This document shows, one piece after another, positions 16,042 to 35,026 of a stretch of 64,000 nt of DNA; position 1 is the first letter of the stretch; each line of letters starts with the position of its first letter. The notes below the pieces were generated by a model that searched no databases, was not told where the DNA came from, and saw nothing but the letters and a program-made list of their open reading frames with translations. The position numbers and the translations under genes are program-made. This DNA is from Anarhynchus alexandrinus (taxonomy: Eukaryota > Chordata > Aves > Charadriiformes > Charadriidae): the NCBI GenBank assembly GCA_008711295.1, contig VUYV01000046.1, positions 665,997 through 729,996 on the forward strand, in the 5' to 3' direction.

Positions 16042-18654
16042 TAAAATACTTCTTTTGGGGTAGCTTCTGTGACTGGTCCTTGCAAAGACTGCAGCCATCT
16101 GTGCCAGAAACTTCTGCTACTGATGTAAATCTTGTTGTTAATATATAGCATGACCTTTTTCTCTCCTGCAATATGTGCCAGAAAGACTGCTTTACATCCT
16201 CCCGTTGCCCATGGATATGACTGTATGTGATTTTTCTGAATTGAACAGTGATACCTGACTCCTGGAAGGCTTCAGAAACAAGTTTTGGAATATTAGAGAT
16301 CTGATCCTCTATTTCCTTCTTTCTCCTTAATGAATTAAAAAAAAAAAAAAACGCAGCACTTGTTTCAGTTTATTGCTTTAGAAGGTCAGGTGGTTGTCTT
16401 TGTTAACAAAGTTGCTAAAATTGTTATGTCTAAGAGAGATCTGTTTGGAAAATTCAGAATTAAAAATTATGATAGAACAAACCAATTTTGTAAGTAATTG
16501 CCCACAAATACCACATTCCCCAAATGGTACGTTTCATACATGGAGGAAGGCTTTTTGTTGAGATGAATACTAACAGAAAACTTCTATAAGAATGCTATAG
16601 TTACTGATTTCTCTGCTGTTTGGTTTTGTAAGCAAATTAAGATACGAGACTGAGGCCTTAATTTTTGCCTATTATCCTCAGCTATTGTGTATCTGTAAAT
16701 CTTGTAAAGGTATTGTATTCTATCAATAAATTATTTGGTTATGGCCAGATGTTACAGTATACTTTTATTCACTATTCCTTTGTTCGAGGATTTTTTTCTA
16801 ACTGTTCAGAAACTCTGTGTTCATAGCTAATGGCTTCTTATTTTTAGATGTCAGATTTTTCCTAAATTACTATAATTTTTTCCATTACATTTCTAGCTGT
16901 TGGAAAAGTAAATACCATTGCTTATAGTAATAACTTAGCAGTCAAAGGTAGGCTGCTGTCTCTTAACAATGTAGAAAATAATTGCTCATTGAATGCTCCT
17001 TATTATGCTTTGAGTTTGACAGATTAGGAAATGCCACCGTAGCAGACAGATAAATAGTGCTTTTCAATTTTGATTTAATAGTTTTGCCATTTCTTCTTTC
17101 TTTTTTTTATTCTAATTCCCATCTGTTACCTTTCTCTTGTTTGCGTTCAGATTGCAAACTCTCTCAGAAGATACTGACTTCTGGTTTTTACTCTCGCAAA
17201 GGTGCAAATACAATATCTGGAGAGGCAGAGTTGGCTATTTCACTGAATTGAGAAATTTATATTAGGAATATTAAAATATATTTGGGTTTTAGTTGTTTGC
17301 TCGTGGTGAAGTTTTCAATGCTGAAAAGATTTAGTATTTTTTCTTGCAAGGAGGAACATCTCAGAGTAAAAAGTAGATGAAAAAATGTTTTTACAAGCAG
17401 CACCTGTCTGTTCATTCCTGCCCGCTTTTGCGTGGCATTGTATTACTATTAATGCATTTGTATATGCTAAAATACAAACCACCTGATTTTTGTTGATCTT
17501 CCACTGGCTTTTTGGTAAATTGCTTCTTTCTGCAAGTAGTTTGTTCCTCTTGCCTCTAGAAGCTGGATGGCAAAATGACATAACTCTACTGCATTTCTGA
17601 ATTTGTGAGTTTGTCAGGTAACACTGATTGAATTAATTTCTGGGAAGTACTTTCCAACAATGGAGTATTTTATGTTTAAACCTGGTAAGACGATATGATA
17701 TAAAACTATTTGTGTTATTTGCCTTTCTGTTGCTTTGATAATTAAAACTGCATTCATTCTTCATTTTTACATCAACGAAGAAACATTTCCATGTTATAAA
17801 ACATTGCGAATTGCATTGAGTTAGATTAGCACAAGAGAACCCTAAAGCTAAATAATTGGGGTTTATTTGGAATATACACTTTACTTACCAAGATTTTAAT
17901 ACTAACGTTGGGTTCAAATAAACTAGTTTAGCAATGCATACTTTTTGAAGGTGGCATTAATAGCTTCCTTCTCTGAAATTCCATTTACTTCAAAAAGGAA
18001 GAGGGGAATTGAATGATTTAGGAATCTACCTTCAATTCTATGTAGTATTTCAGCAGTTGTTATTGCCCATTTGACATTTCACCACATTATTTATTCCTTT
18101 TTATTAATGCGTTAAGCTGTGTCATTGATAAGGATGTTTGTCTTACTGATATTTTTTTTCTGTATTATTCATAAAACATTAATATTTTAAAGAATATGTT
18201 ATCTTAAGTTTGCCCGTATAAGTTTCTTTGCAGGAAAATATGTTACTGAACTATTATAAGACTAGGTTGTATAAACATCGTCGTCCAAGGATTTTTCTTG
18301 GGATTTGTGGTGTTGCAAGATGTGTTGGTTATACAGCTGCTGTGTAGCAGTGTACAGAAGCAGAATTCAGAGCTCATCAGAATAAGAACCCAAAACCACC
18401 TGCTGGTTCTGGCTTGTGATTAATTAAAAGCCATAAGGTAGCGGTTTTTTTTCTTGTTCAGTATAAGGCGCACTGAAACAGACTTTCCAGTTTGGTAATT
18501 ACCATGTATTTCTGTTGACACTACAAACTGTAAATGTGCAAAAGATACTACTTTATGATTAAATTAAGGATGTTTGTCATGCATATGTTGGAAGAGAAAA
18601 ACTTAATCAGAGGACTGATGTTTCATTTAACCTACCAAACCTGCATCCCCAAAA

Positions 18655-20892
18655 CATTAATGAGCATGGCGAGCAGCTCCAGTGCCAGCACGATCCAGAG
18701 CGGAGCGGTGTACAGGGGGTTTTCCTGAACCGGGACAACTTCAGGGTTGTGGAGAGAGCCGGCAACTGTCGCGAGAGCAGCTGTCGAGGCCTGGGCAGGG
18801 CCAGGAGTGACCATGGCCGACCCCTGCACCTGTAGAAGGCAGTCCTTAGGGAGCACTAGCGACAAGGGTGGGCAAACAGGGCATGGCATGGCAGTTTGCC
18901 TGGAAGGGTGCACAGGGAGGTCGACCTCCAACAAACGGGCTGTTTTCTCCTGGGAGGCAGACAGAGGCAGCCTCCTGTGGAAACGAAATGGTTTCCACCC
19001 ACTGCAACTGTAAATCTGTGACTGAAACATAGGTGGAAGTGATAAAATCTCCCTGTGTAGACACCTACACCCAGACTGACCCCCCAAGAGCTGAGAGTGC
19101 TACCCAAACCCAAAGTTGCATGGAGCTCCAGGACCTGGAAGTCCCCCCTAGGGTCCAAAGGCAGAGGTGGATGTCATGGGTGCAAGTGTTCCTAGCTGGA
19201 GGAACTCTTCAAGCAAGTGGCCCTGTTACAAGAGGACCTTAACAGGCAGTGCAGACTCCAGGCATCTGAGCAAGAGATCGGTGCATGGTATTGTGCGCTG
19301 TCGCGAGCTGAGCGGCAGCCCAGTCTTCAGACTTTGGAAAGCAAAGGTGAGCTTACTTCCAACCCTGAGGTGACAGACTCAACAAACTCAGGAGCCAAAG
19401 GAGACTGGACTCTCATCTCTGCTCAGGGCAGGAGAAGGAATCTTCTCCTTCCCCCTGAAGTGCCCCTACATAACAGGTAAAATGCCCAGGGACTGGAGAA
19501 TGAAGGCAAGACCCAGGAAAGGCCAACTGTGCAAAGTTGGTCCAAGCATCCACCTACATTAGAACTGGTGCCAGCAGAAAAGTATGTAGGGTGTTAGTAA
19601 TTGGAGACTCCTTGCTGAGAGGCACCCAAGTGCCCATTTGTTGCCCGGACAGTGTCTCTAGAGAAGTTTGCTGCCTGCTGGGAGCTCACATCGGTGATGT
19701 CACGAAGAGGTTGCTGAGCCTGGTAAAGCCGTGGACTATCACCCAGTCCTACTATTCCAAGTAAGGTCCCATGATGCTGCAATGAGGCAACTCAGAAATA
19801 TCAAAAGAAACTTTATGTCCCTGGGAACAGCGTTCAAGAGATCGGGAGCACAGGTGGTATTCTCCTCTATCTTCCCAGTCGGAGAAGGGAGTTTGAGAAA
19901 AAGGTGACAAATTGAACAGGTGAATGACTGGCTGTGTAGCTGGTGCTGTGCTCAAGGTCTCGGCTTCTACGATCTTTGGCATACCTTCAAGAAACCAGGC
20001 CTGTTGACAGCTGATGGGAGTCAACTGACCAAGTGGGGCAAGAGTGTCCTGGGCAATAGGCTGGCTGGACTTACAAACAGAGCTTTGAACTAGATTTAGT
20101 GGGGGAAGGGGATGATGTTCTAAGCACTCGAGAAGACACAGGGTCTGCTGAGGCATTAAGGAAGCAACAGGGAAACACCCATGAATTGTCTCAAGGGAAT
20201 TAGGGTGAGCTCCTCTAAAAAGTGAGTGTGGCTGATAGCCCAGCTGAAGTGTCTCTATACCAATGCACACAGCATGGGAAACAAACAGGAGAAGCTGGTA
20301 GCCACTGCTTGGATGGAAAACTATAACCTGATTGCTATCACATAAACTTGGTGGGCTGAATCGCATAATTTGAGTGCTGTGATTGACAGCTATAAACTAT
20401 TCAGAAGGGACAGGCAAGGAAGGAGAGATGGGAGAGTTGCCCTCTATGCCAAAAATGGGATTGATTGCGTGGAGCTATCTCTGAAGAACAGCAATGTGCA
20501 GGTTGAGAGCTTATGGGTGTAAATTGGACACCAAGCCAACAGAGGAGACTTTGTGGTTGATGTCTACTATAAGCCACCCAATCAAGAAGAGGAGGTTGAT
20601 GAAGAGTTCTTTCTTCAACTGCAGGAAGCATCATGCTTACAGGCCCTGATCCTGACTGGGGACTTCAGTCACCCGGACATCAGCTGGAAAAGCGACACAG
20701 TGAACTGCAAGCGGTCCAGGAAACTACTGGAGTGCATTGAGGACAACTTCCTAGTACAGGTGATCGGAGAGCCCAACCAGAGGAGAAGCACTGCTGGGCC
20801 TGTTGCTCACTAATGCAGAAGAATTTATCGGAGAGGTCAAGATTAGAGGTAGCCTGGGCTGCAGGGATCATGCCCGAGTGCAGTTCTCAATC
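18655..20892 (+). mobile_element. CR1 LINE, 5' part: ORF1 and endonuclease remnants
   Basis: This is the 5' portion of a degenerate CR1 retrotransposon. An ORF1 remnant at about 19030-19764 includes the sequence RRVLVIGDS-like block 'CRVLVIGDSLLRGT', the first motif of the SGNH-esterase-type domain known in CR1 ORF1. From about 20226 an ORF2 endonuclease remnant is readable: NAHSMGNKQEKL, DSYKLFRRDRQGRR, VDVYYKPPNQEEEVDEEFF, TGDFSHPDISW (normally GDFNHPDI) and SLGCRDHARV (normally SDHA). In-frame stops and frameshifts occur, so it is dead. The exact 5' boundary is uncertain. Its GC content is higher than the surrounding intron. It is cut off by an inverted CR1 fragment at about 20893. Confidence 0.85.
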
Positions 20893-21322
20893 TTAGAATC
20901 ATAGAATCGTCTAGGTTGAAAAAGACCTTTTAAGATCATCAAGTCCAACCATCAACCTAACACTGCCAGGTCCACCACTAAACCATGTCCCTAAGTGCCA
21001 TGTCTACATATCTGTTAAATACCTCCAGGGATGGGCACTCAACCACTTCACTGGGCAGTCTGTTCCAATACTTGATAACCATTTCAGTGAAGACATTTTT
21101 CCTCATAGCCAATCTAAACTTCCCTTGGTGTAACTTGAGGCTGTTTCCTCTCATCCTATGGCTTGTTAGTTGGGAGAAGAGACTGACCCCCACCTCGCTA
21201 CAACCTCCTTTCAGGTAGTTGTAGAGAGCAATAAGGTCTCCCCTCAGCCTCCTTTTCTCCAGACTAAACAACGCCAGGTCCCTCAGCCGCTCCTCGTAAC
21301 ACTTGTGCTGCAGACCCTTCAC
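20893..21322 (-). mobile_element. CR1 LINE 3' fragment, inverted and nested
   Basis: The element runs on the minus strand. Its 3' end is at about 20893, where the + strand reads TTAGAATCATAGAATCGTCTA, the complement of the CR1 terminal octamers. A 114-codon minus-strand frame (21322-20978) reads from [20 protein letters not shown] to a typical CR1 ORF2 tail including [18 protein letters not shown] and [20 protein letters not shown]. That frame is still open, so this copy is younger or luckier than its host. It is a 5'-truncated copy of only about 430 bp. Confidence 0.88.
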
Positions 21323-22246
21323 CAGTATTATTTAACATCTTTGTTGGCAACACGGACAGTGGAATTGAGCGCGGCCTCAGCGAGTTTGGGGATTACACCA
21401 AGCTGAGTGGTATGGTTGATACTCTATAGAGGAAAGGGATGCCATCCCAGAGGGACCTCGGCAGGCTTGAGGAGTGGGCTTGTGTGAACCTCATGAAGTT
21501 AACAAGGCCAAGTGCAAGATCCTGAGCATGGGTCGGGGCAATCCCATGCACAAATACAGGCTGGGCAGAGAATGGATCAAGAGCAGCCCTGAGGAGAAGG
21601 ACTTGGGGATTAAAAACTGAATGTGCAGTCGCAGCCCAGAAAGCCAGCTGCATCCTGGGCTGCATCCCCAGCAGCATGGCCAGCAGGGCAAGGGAGGGGA
21701 TTCTGCCCTCTGCTCTCGTGAGACCCCACTTGCAATACTGTGTCCAGCTCTGGGGCCCTCATCACAAGGACATGGACCCGTTGGAGCGAGTCCAGAGGAG
21801 GCCATGAAGCTGATCAGAGGGCTGGAGCACTTCTGCTGTGAGGACAGGCTGAGAGAGTTGGGGTTGTTCAGCCTGGAGAAGAGACCGCTCTGGTGAGACC
21901 TTCTTGTGGTCTTTCAATATAGAAAGGGGGCTTATGAGAAAGGCAGAGGGAGACTTTTTACCAAGGGTTGTAGTGACAGGACAAGGGGTAATGGTTTTAA
22001 ACGGAAAGATGGTAGATTTATATTAGATATTAGGAAGAAATTCTTTACTGTGAGGGCGGTGAGACACTGGCACAGGTTGCCCAGAGAAGCTGTGGCTGCC
22101 CCATCCCTGGAGGTGTTCAAGGCCAGGTTGGATGGGGCTTTGAGCAACCTGGTCTGGTGGGAGGTGTCCCTGCCCATGGCAGGAGGGTGGAACTAGATGA
22201 TCTTTAAGGTCCCTTCCAACCTGAGCCATTCTATGATTCTATGATT
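21320..22246 (+). mobile_element. CR1 LINE, 3' part: end of reverse transcriptase ORF and 3' terminus
   Basis: The sequence resumes on the + strand inside CR1 ORF2 at [15 protein letters not shown]. It continues through the ORF2 tail (QRRP-type region, IRGLEHFCCEDRLRELGLFS, then NGFKRKDGRFILDIRKKFF and [20 protein letters not shown]) and ends in CCATTCTATGATTCTATGATT, the family's diagnostic terminal octamers. Frameshifts are present. It is probably the distal part of the 18655-20892 element. The central reverse transcriptase segment, several hundred codons, is missing at the junction with the nested copy. Confidence 0.88.
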
Positions 22247-22731
22247 TGCATGTCTTATTGCATAAAATACACTGTGACTTCACTGCTGAGACTGAAAAGT
22301 TAATTAAGTCCATCAAAAAGAAAATGAGATGTGAACATAGTGATTAAATGAGATTTTTGTCCATGCCGTAAATTGACACACATTTTTCCCAGACATTGAA
22401 TTAAACATACTTTTTTCTCCTTCCTCCTCTTCCAATAGAAAGGCACAGGTTCACTGGTCATGCACTGGATTGGTAGGTCATTCTGTTAACTTATGTTATG
22501 CTCAACCAGCACAGAAGAGCCGGAGAACCTGACTTGACTTGCACCTTCCACAGCAGTTTACTAAAGCAAGTCAGACGCTGCACACCCGCAGAACCTTAAA
22601 TGACCAGACATTATTGCTTCCAAGCAGTTGTTTCAAGTCCTGCAGAACTGTGATTGGATTTTCTGGTTATAGACTAAATGCTTCTTTAACCGACTTTTTT
22701 ATTTTTATTTTTAAAAAAAGGTTTTATGTAA

Positions 22732-28757
<6,026 letters not shown>

Positions 28758-30479
28758 TAGGGTGATACTTCTGAAAGGTCGTTTCCTTGTTCAGAAATAT
28801 TTATTTTCACTGTATCTTCTGTTGCAGTATTTTCTTTCCTTGGAAATTGCAAGACATACTGTATTAAGTTTTATCTTCAGAAGCCCAGGTTGTTGGTACT
28901 CTTTTGGAAATCTGGACCTTATCTGTCGGAGAAAATTAGACTAGGCAGTGAATTCAGATAACTGGAAATATGAATCACCTTTCTCTCCCAAGAAAAACTT
29001 TGGATTTTTCTAGCTATTTGTTTATAATTTTAGCTATTTATGCTACAGTCCTTGGGGAGGGAGGGACAAAGAATTTAAGAGCGATTACCTAGTCAAACAC
29101 GCAGTGTACAGTTTTGGGGTAGAAATGTATCCTGTCTTAAAGAAATGAACCTTCAGGTGAGTGTTGTTGAAAGTTTTTTTCGTAACATATGTAGCACACT
29201 AGTTGCCCTGTGGCAGCCTTGTCTGCGCAATTGCGGAGCCTGCACTAAGTGCAACGTCATTAACCAGAAATTCCTTTGCCCTTTGTAAACCAGGATATAG
29301 TCTACCGTATGTTTATCTTGGAATAACTGTGAGTGCACACTTTTGAGAGCAGTCTAAATCCACACCCTAGTTATTCTGCAATAATTTCTTCCAGTGTCCC
29401 TATCTCCATTTCACCAGCCAGAAAATGGGAGTGATATTTAAACTTAGGACATCACTGAGATATTGTGTAGACACATTTGGTAGTTGTGACCACCTTTGGG
29501 ATTTTGAGTGCTCAGTATCAATTTTGCCTAAGTCAATATAAACTTCAAACAATATCTAGGTATTATACACTGTAATTCCACTCTTGCATTTGTTGTAATT
29601 CATTGCCAAATTCTTCAGTTTTATCTTACATCTTGTTTCAAAGTTGTGCTTTGTGGCATGTTTTATTTTCATATCTTTGTCACTTGTTCAAGGTACAAGA
29701 TAATTCACAGGTGGTTTTAAAAAAGGACAATTTTAATATAATTATGATGCTGTTTCAGAGTCGCTGTATGGGTAACTTAGCTACCTTTAAGTTTTTACCT
29801 ATTTCTTAAAATGTCATATGGTTCTGCCATCTGTTGCTCTGGGAGCTCCTGTGTAGACTAATAATGTACGTAGCTAGAGGAGGACGTAGCACTTCTCACA
29901 AAGAACTTATGCTGTTGACTGTGTGGAGTTACCTGCAAAGGAAGGAATCTTGGTAGGGATTGAAAGGAAGAGATATGACACGATTGTGGGATTTGGGTAA
30001 TAGGTGGAAATTGGCAATTTCACTTTTTTTCGGCTCTGGAAGAATAGGATTCTTTTTAATTTGCAGTCACGTTGTACTGATAACTTACAGCTGACTGGCA
30101 TGGACATGGCTATGGTGTGTAAACCCAGGCAGGGAGAGTATCTCACGAACGAGGGAAGAAGATGAGGAAATCCAGAGTAGAAATAATTGTGTTGAGGGGT
30201 GAAATAAATGTAGGCTGTACTCGGGCAGAGAGTGACAGCAGTAACACTTAGAACAGCGTGAGTCTGGAGGGGGAGAGGGAAAAAAGTGAACGACATGGAA
30301 AGGTATCGCCATATAAATAGGATAGACCAGTGCCCAAGAGCCTGGTGCTTCTCAGAAATGCACAGCCAAAGGGTGAGAACTATCACTCGCGACATGCAAT
30401 GAGGCAAATGCTCGTTAGTTACAAATCAAAACATTTCCCAGTGTGCATGGGTAAGCTCTGAAACGGGTCACCCAGAAAG

Positions 30480-30632
30480 ACTCGAGAATTTCCATGCTGG
30501 GATACTTTTCAAACCTTGGCTGGAAAAGGCTCTGAGCAACCTGACCTCACCGTGCACGGAGCCAGCTTTACCCGGAGATTGGGCTCAGGACCTCCAGGAA
30601 TCCCTTCCAACCTAAACCATTCTCTGGTTCTA
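30480..30632 (+). mobile_element. Degenerate CR1-like 3' scrap
   Basis: The segment shows a worn CR1 3' end: GGAAAAGGCTCTGAGCAACC, later TTCCAACCTAAACCATTCT followed by CTGGTTCTA in place of the octamer repeats. Similarity is recognisable only in the last 100 bp, so it is an old insertion. Confidence 0.55.
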
Positions 30633-32041
30633 CACAAAAAATGCACCGAGGGGGGTGGTTTTTTGCTCCTCTAGTCATGCTGGGAGATTTGGAGCATTGT
30701 TTAGAGTATGAGCTCTCTCATGGGGCCACAGCAACACTAAAATCCAGTTTTTACTCTCTTGTCACCAAAGCGGAGAGTTTTCTGTCACTCCAAGCTGGTG
30801 ACCTTTTATCTCCTGGAAGTTAGGCAGCACGGTCGTCCTTAGGGCTTCTTTGCACTGCTCGCAGACAGAGTCTCGTTGGAAAGGTTGCCAATTCCCTTAT
30901 GATGAGGCAATCTCAGGCAGCTAGGAAAGGTTGTGTTTCAAAACCCAAATTCCCATGAACTTGCAAAAATAAGCCGTTTCCCTGGTGGCTTTTTCTGTGT
31001 GGTGTTGCTGCTGCTCGTTCTGGATCCTCGCCAGGGTAGTCTTTTCAAGCTGAGAGCAGACTAGTCGTTTCCTTGAAGCCAATGATACAACACTGCACCG
31101 TTCCTCTCTATTTTAATGAGAAAAAGTCCATGGCTTTGGGAAAAAACTTTCTTTTCGGCATCTGAAATAGCACTGGTGGGAGCAGAAGCATTTCATGTGT
31201 TCTCTGTTTGTTATTTGATGCTTTTCCCATTTCATCGTGACATCTGCTTTGCACAAACTTTATTTGCAGCTGCTCGTGCAATGCGAAGATGCTGATTTCT
31301 GTAGAATTTATATAGTGTTATTAGGGTAGTAATAAGGCCTGAAATTTTATAGCATTAGATCTGTCCAAAGTGGATAGGGGTGAGTTAGTCTCCAGAGCAA
31401 ACGCAGGAACAAATGGGTGGATTGCAGATTTCCAAATTTAATTCCTCATCTCATCCTAGGTCCCTTTTTCAATTTTGGGGGGTGGTAAAATAAGTCAGGA
31501 AAGTGAGGTGCTACCCTGCTGCTCCTGTGATTCTGCCACTGACTGGGCCAGAATTAGTATCTGTGGTATTTTAATCAGGAGGCATGTGTTGCCTTGCTGA
31601 ATTTCTGTAGAAGAGATTTTTAGTCTTGGCGTTACACAGTAAATAAGAGGCCCTTTGCAAAGTGTTTAATGTACCCAAATCATGCAATATCACTTTGACA
31701 GCGTTTCTCTTCAGAATGACTCCTTGCCACACTATAACCGTACACTTACTATACTGTAACTGTGCACTCTTACAACCATACACTATCTGCTACACGTGTG
31801 TATTATTAAATTTAATCTATTCTTTGCTATGTTCAGTATGCTGTGGGTGTGTATTGCTAAGGTAGCACCAGTGTACTCACAGGTTTGCTTATAAGTCAGC
31901 TCCCAGGCTTGTGCTTGGGAGTTGTGGTGCCCCGAGTGTCCCTTTGGTTGGTAATTCTGTTAAAACCGGGGTTTTTTTTGCATTGGAGGTTAAGTTGGAT
32001 TTTAATTTTGATCTTTTATATTAATGTAATTGCATGACATT

Positions 32042-32081
32042 TTTCACTGCGTCATTGAATGATTTCACTGCGTCATTGAAT
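32042..32081 (+). repeat. 21-bp tandem duplication
   Basis: TTTCACTGCGTCATTGAAT occurs at 32042-32060 and again at 32063-32081, a period of 21 bp. It looks like a simple local duplication. Confidence 0.85.
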
Positions 32082-32268
32082 TTGATGTAAAGTACCTATT
32101 GCTAATGTTTTCTTTCTACTAAAAATAGCAAAATAAAAAGCAGTTGTATGGCTGCTGTGATAAGAGTGTGAGTCCAGCCCACTGATGAAGAAGCACAGGT
32201 TTTAACAGAGTGGATGACACCGCTAGCATCCCACCGCTGCAGGTCTCATATTAAAAAGCTCTAAAAAG

Positions 32269-32330
32269 AATGAAAAAAAAAAAACCAAAACAACAAAACA
32301 AAACCAAAAAGAAAAAAAAACAACAGTTAT
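32269..32330 (+). repeat. A-rich low-complexity tract
   Basis: About 60 bases are made almost only of A with scattered C and G (runs of AAAAACC, AACAAAACAAAACC and AAGAAAAAAAAACAAC). It lies about 180 bp upstream of a CR1 fragment but in an unrelated position. No function is evident. Confidence 0.6.
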
Positions 32331-32499
32331 GCTTTTAAAGTCTGTTTTTGTGACAACAATAGGATAATTAAGTGATGAGAACTGCACTTGAGCCTTTTTG
32401 TGACTGCATTTGATGTAGGTCTTGATGTCGCTTGTAAATACAAGAAACAAAACTGATAAGAGTGAGGTAGTTTGAGTCCTCTTCTTTCTTTTTCTGCCC

Positions 32500-33069
32500 C
32501 TCTACTCCACTCTTCTGCCCCTCTACTCTGCTCTGGTGAGACCCCACCTGGCGTGCTGCATCCAGCTCTGGAGTCCCCAACATAAGAAGGACATGGACCT
32601 GCTGGAGCGTGTCCAGAGGAGGGCCACGAGGATGATCCGAGGGCTGGAGCACCTCTCCTATGAGGAGAGGCTGAAAGAGTTGGGGCTGTTCAGCCTGGAG
32701 AAGAGAAGGCTCCGGGGAGACCTTATTGTGGCCTTCCAGTGCCTAAAGGGGGCCTACAGGAGAGCTGGGAAGGACTTTTTACTAGGGCATGTAGTGACAG
32801 GATGAGGGGGAATGGCTTTAAACTGGAAGAGGGCAGGTTTAGATTGAACATTAGGAAGAAGTTTTTCACGTTAAGGGTGGTGAGGCACTGGAACAGGTTG
32901 CCCAGAGAGGTTGTTGAGGCCCCATCCCTGGAGGTGTTGAAGGCCAGGCTGGATGTGGCCTTGGGCAGCCTGGTCTAGTGGGAGGTGTCCCTGACCATGG
33001 CAGGGGGGTTGGAACTCGATGATCTTCAAGGTCCTTTCCAACCTAAACCATTCTATGATTTTATGATTC
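32500..33069 (+). mobile_element. CR1 LINE 3' fragment
   Basis: A 5'-truncated CR1 copy on the + strand. It reads the ORF2 tail ([59 protein letters not shown], then after a frameshift [18 protein letters not shown] and [20 protein letters not shown]) and ends in CCATTCTATGATTTTATGATT. The first 20 bases (CTGCCCCTCTACTC) are present twice in tandem, at about 32497 and 32515, at the truncation point. It is relatively little diverged and therefore probably young. Confidence 0.92.
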
Positions 33070-35026
33070 ATTGCATCCTGCCAAAAAAATATTTTAGCAC
33101 GTACCTGAAATACGATGGAGGTTGCAAAATGCTTTGTTAGCCTTTTGCTCTTTGGCAGCGACCATTAGGAATAATATCCATGTGAAAGTGCTTTTAAATT
33201 AGGGCAGTATGGGAAAATCATTCATCTGCATCCAGCTTTGCATTTCTGATGGCCGGAGACCACAGAGAGAAAAAACTGCCTGTTCAGGGTCGGCGTTTAC
33301 CGTTGGTTCCCGCACTACCGTAGCGGCAAACACCAGTATCGCTGTGCCTTTTGGAATGGAAGGATACATTTTAGTATTTCAGATAAACTTAAGCTCCCAC
33401 TAAATGTTTCCTTTTCAATGTCACAGGGCAATTTCAGTAAAAAGGTTCTTTGTAAATGAAATAAGTTTATCAATTATGCAAACTTTTAATAGTTGAGATT
33501 TTTTTCTCATTTTTAACCTGGCCAAGAAGAGGAGTTAAGTTTGTCTGTACTACCTCAAGATTTGCTAGGGAAATCGTATGAACAGAAATACTTCTCCGCT
33601 CGCTCGTCTGCTGCTAAAAATATGTGCAGTTTGGGAAAATATGCCTAAATCTGACTCTCCTGACCTTCTGCAAATTCTAATAAACTGTTCAGAGTACTTA
33701 AGCAGCTGCACTGAGAAAAGGTCAAAAATATCTCTTGGCACGCTTTTACTCCGTCTATGGATCGGTCTTCCCTTTGTAAAAACAAAGACGTTTCTGTGAG
33801 TCATTTATATTCTTTGTGTTTTTTCGAGTAATGCTTCTCTGAGGCATTTCTATTTTATATTCTTGTCGGCAGCACTCAAGGGCATCCAAGTGCAAATTCT
33901 GCTGCAGCTGATCAGCCTTTGACCGGGCTGCTTGCTGGGTCGCTGGGGAAAGGACCTCCCGATGGCACAGGCGACGGGAGAGCGGGATGGGATGAATTAA
34001 GAGTTGCAAGGCAAAAAGCTGAGCCTACAGTACAAAAAAACGGCTCATTTCAGGAGAAATTTGTCGTTTCCAGTGATGTGATTAAGTTAATGGTATTGTA
34101 TTAAATACCAGGACACCACAGATAATACGGCTCTGGTAGCAAGGCAGATAGGTACTGGCGTTTCATTCCTTTTTATGGAAAAAAACAGGACTGTGCTGTG
34201 ACAAATTATACCCATGGCCCCAAATTGTCCATAAGCCATGTCTAAATTAAGTCAGCTGCTTTTAGCTGACTCCTGTTCCATTCTTTTGCTCAGATTAGAG
34301 CAACTGCTATATCAACAGCTTTGTTAAAAATCTATCTTTTATTCATGCAATGTCTGGGTGAATTTTTTTGTGTTGTTTTGTTGTGGTTTTTTTAAAATCT
34401 CGAGGTATTTCTTGAAAGATCAGAATCGTGATTCATGGCTGTTGGGTGCATGTTGGCTCATTTCTCGCGTTACGTAAAAATGCGTGCCGAATACCTGAAG
34501 TGTGACCTAGCTTTAGAGCAGTGGGGTATTTGCGAGTTCTTCATGGGTTCAAGTAGGAAATATTTCATTGTCCTTATTCTGAAGGAAGAGAAAGGTGAAA
34601 TAAAAAGATTTTTCTCTTTTTGGTTCCCTCCGTTGGGCTGTAGCTGTGTTTCCATGGTAGTTATATCAGGATGACTTTTGCAAATAACTTGTCTGATTTT
34701 GTTTTTGTTCCACATTCTTCTGTTACTTCAGCAATGATGGATTGAAATTGCAGCAATACTTATAAACTTGGATTGGCTGCAGTGAGACGAGATGACTTCT
34801 CTGCTTTTTAGAAGTGGCATAGATTTTTTTTTTTTCTTGGCTGAGTAAGGAAAAGCAAAGTTCTCGTCTCCAACCAAGCAGGAATTTATTCTTGAAATAA
34901 GCAGCAAAGTTCCAAGATTAGAATAGATTGCTGTAGTTGATCTCATCCCCTGTATGAGTAATTCTGGGTGGTTATTTAGCAGACTGAAGAGGAGATTATA
35001 AACTCAGAACCTAGCTTTGTTTCTGG

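Noticed and set aside
19752..20366. 204-codon minus-strand ORF
   Set aside because: It is the antisense shadow of a CR1 endonuclease region on the + strand and has no family resemblance.
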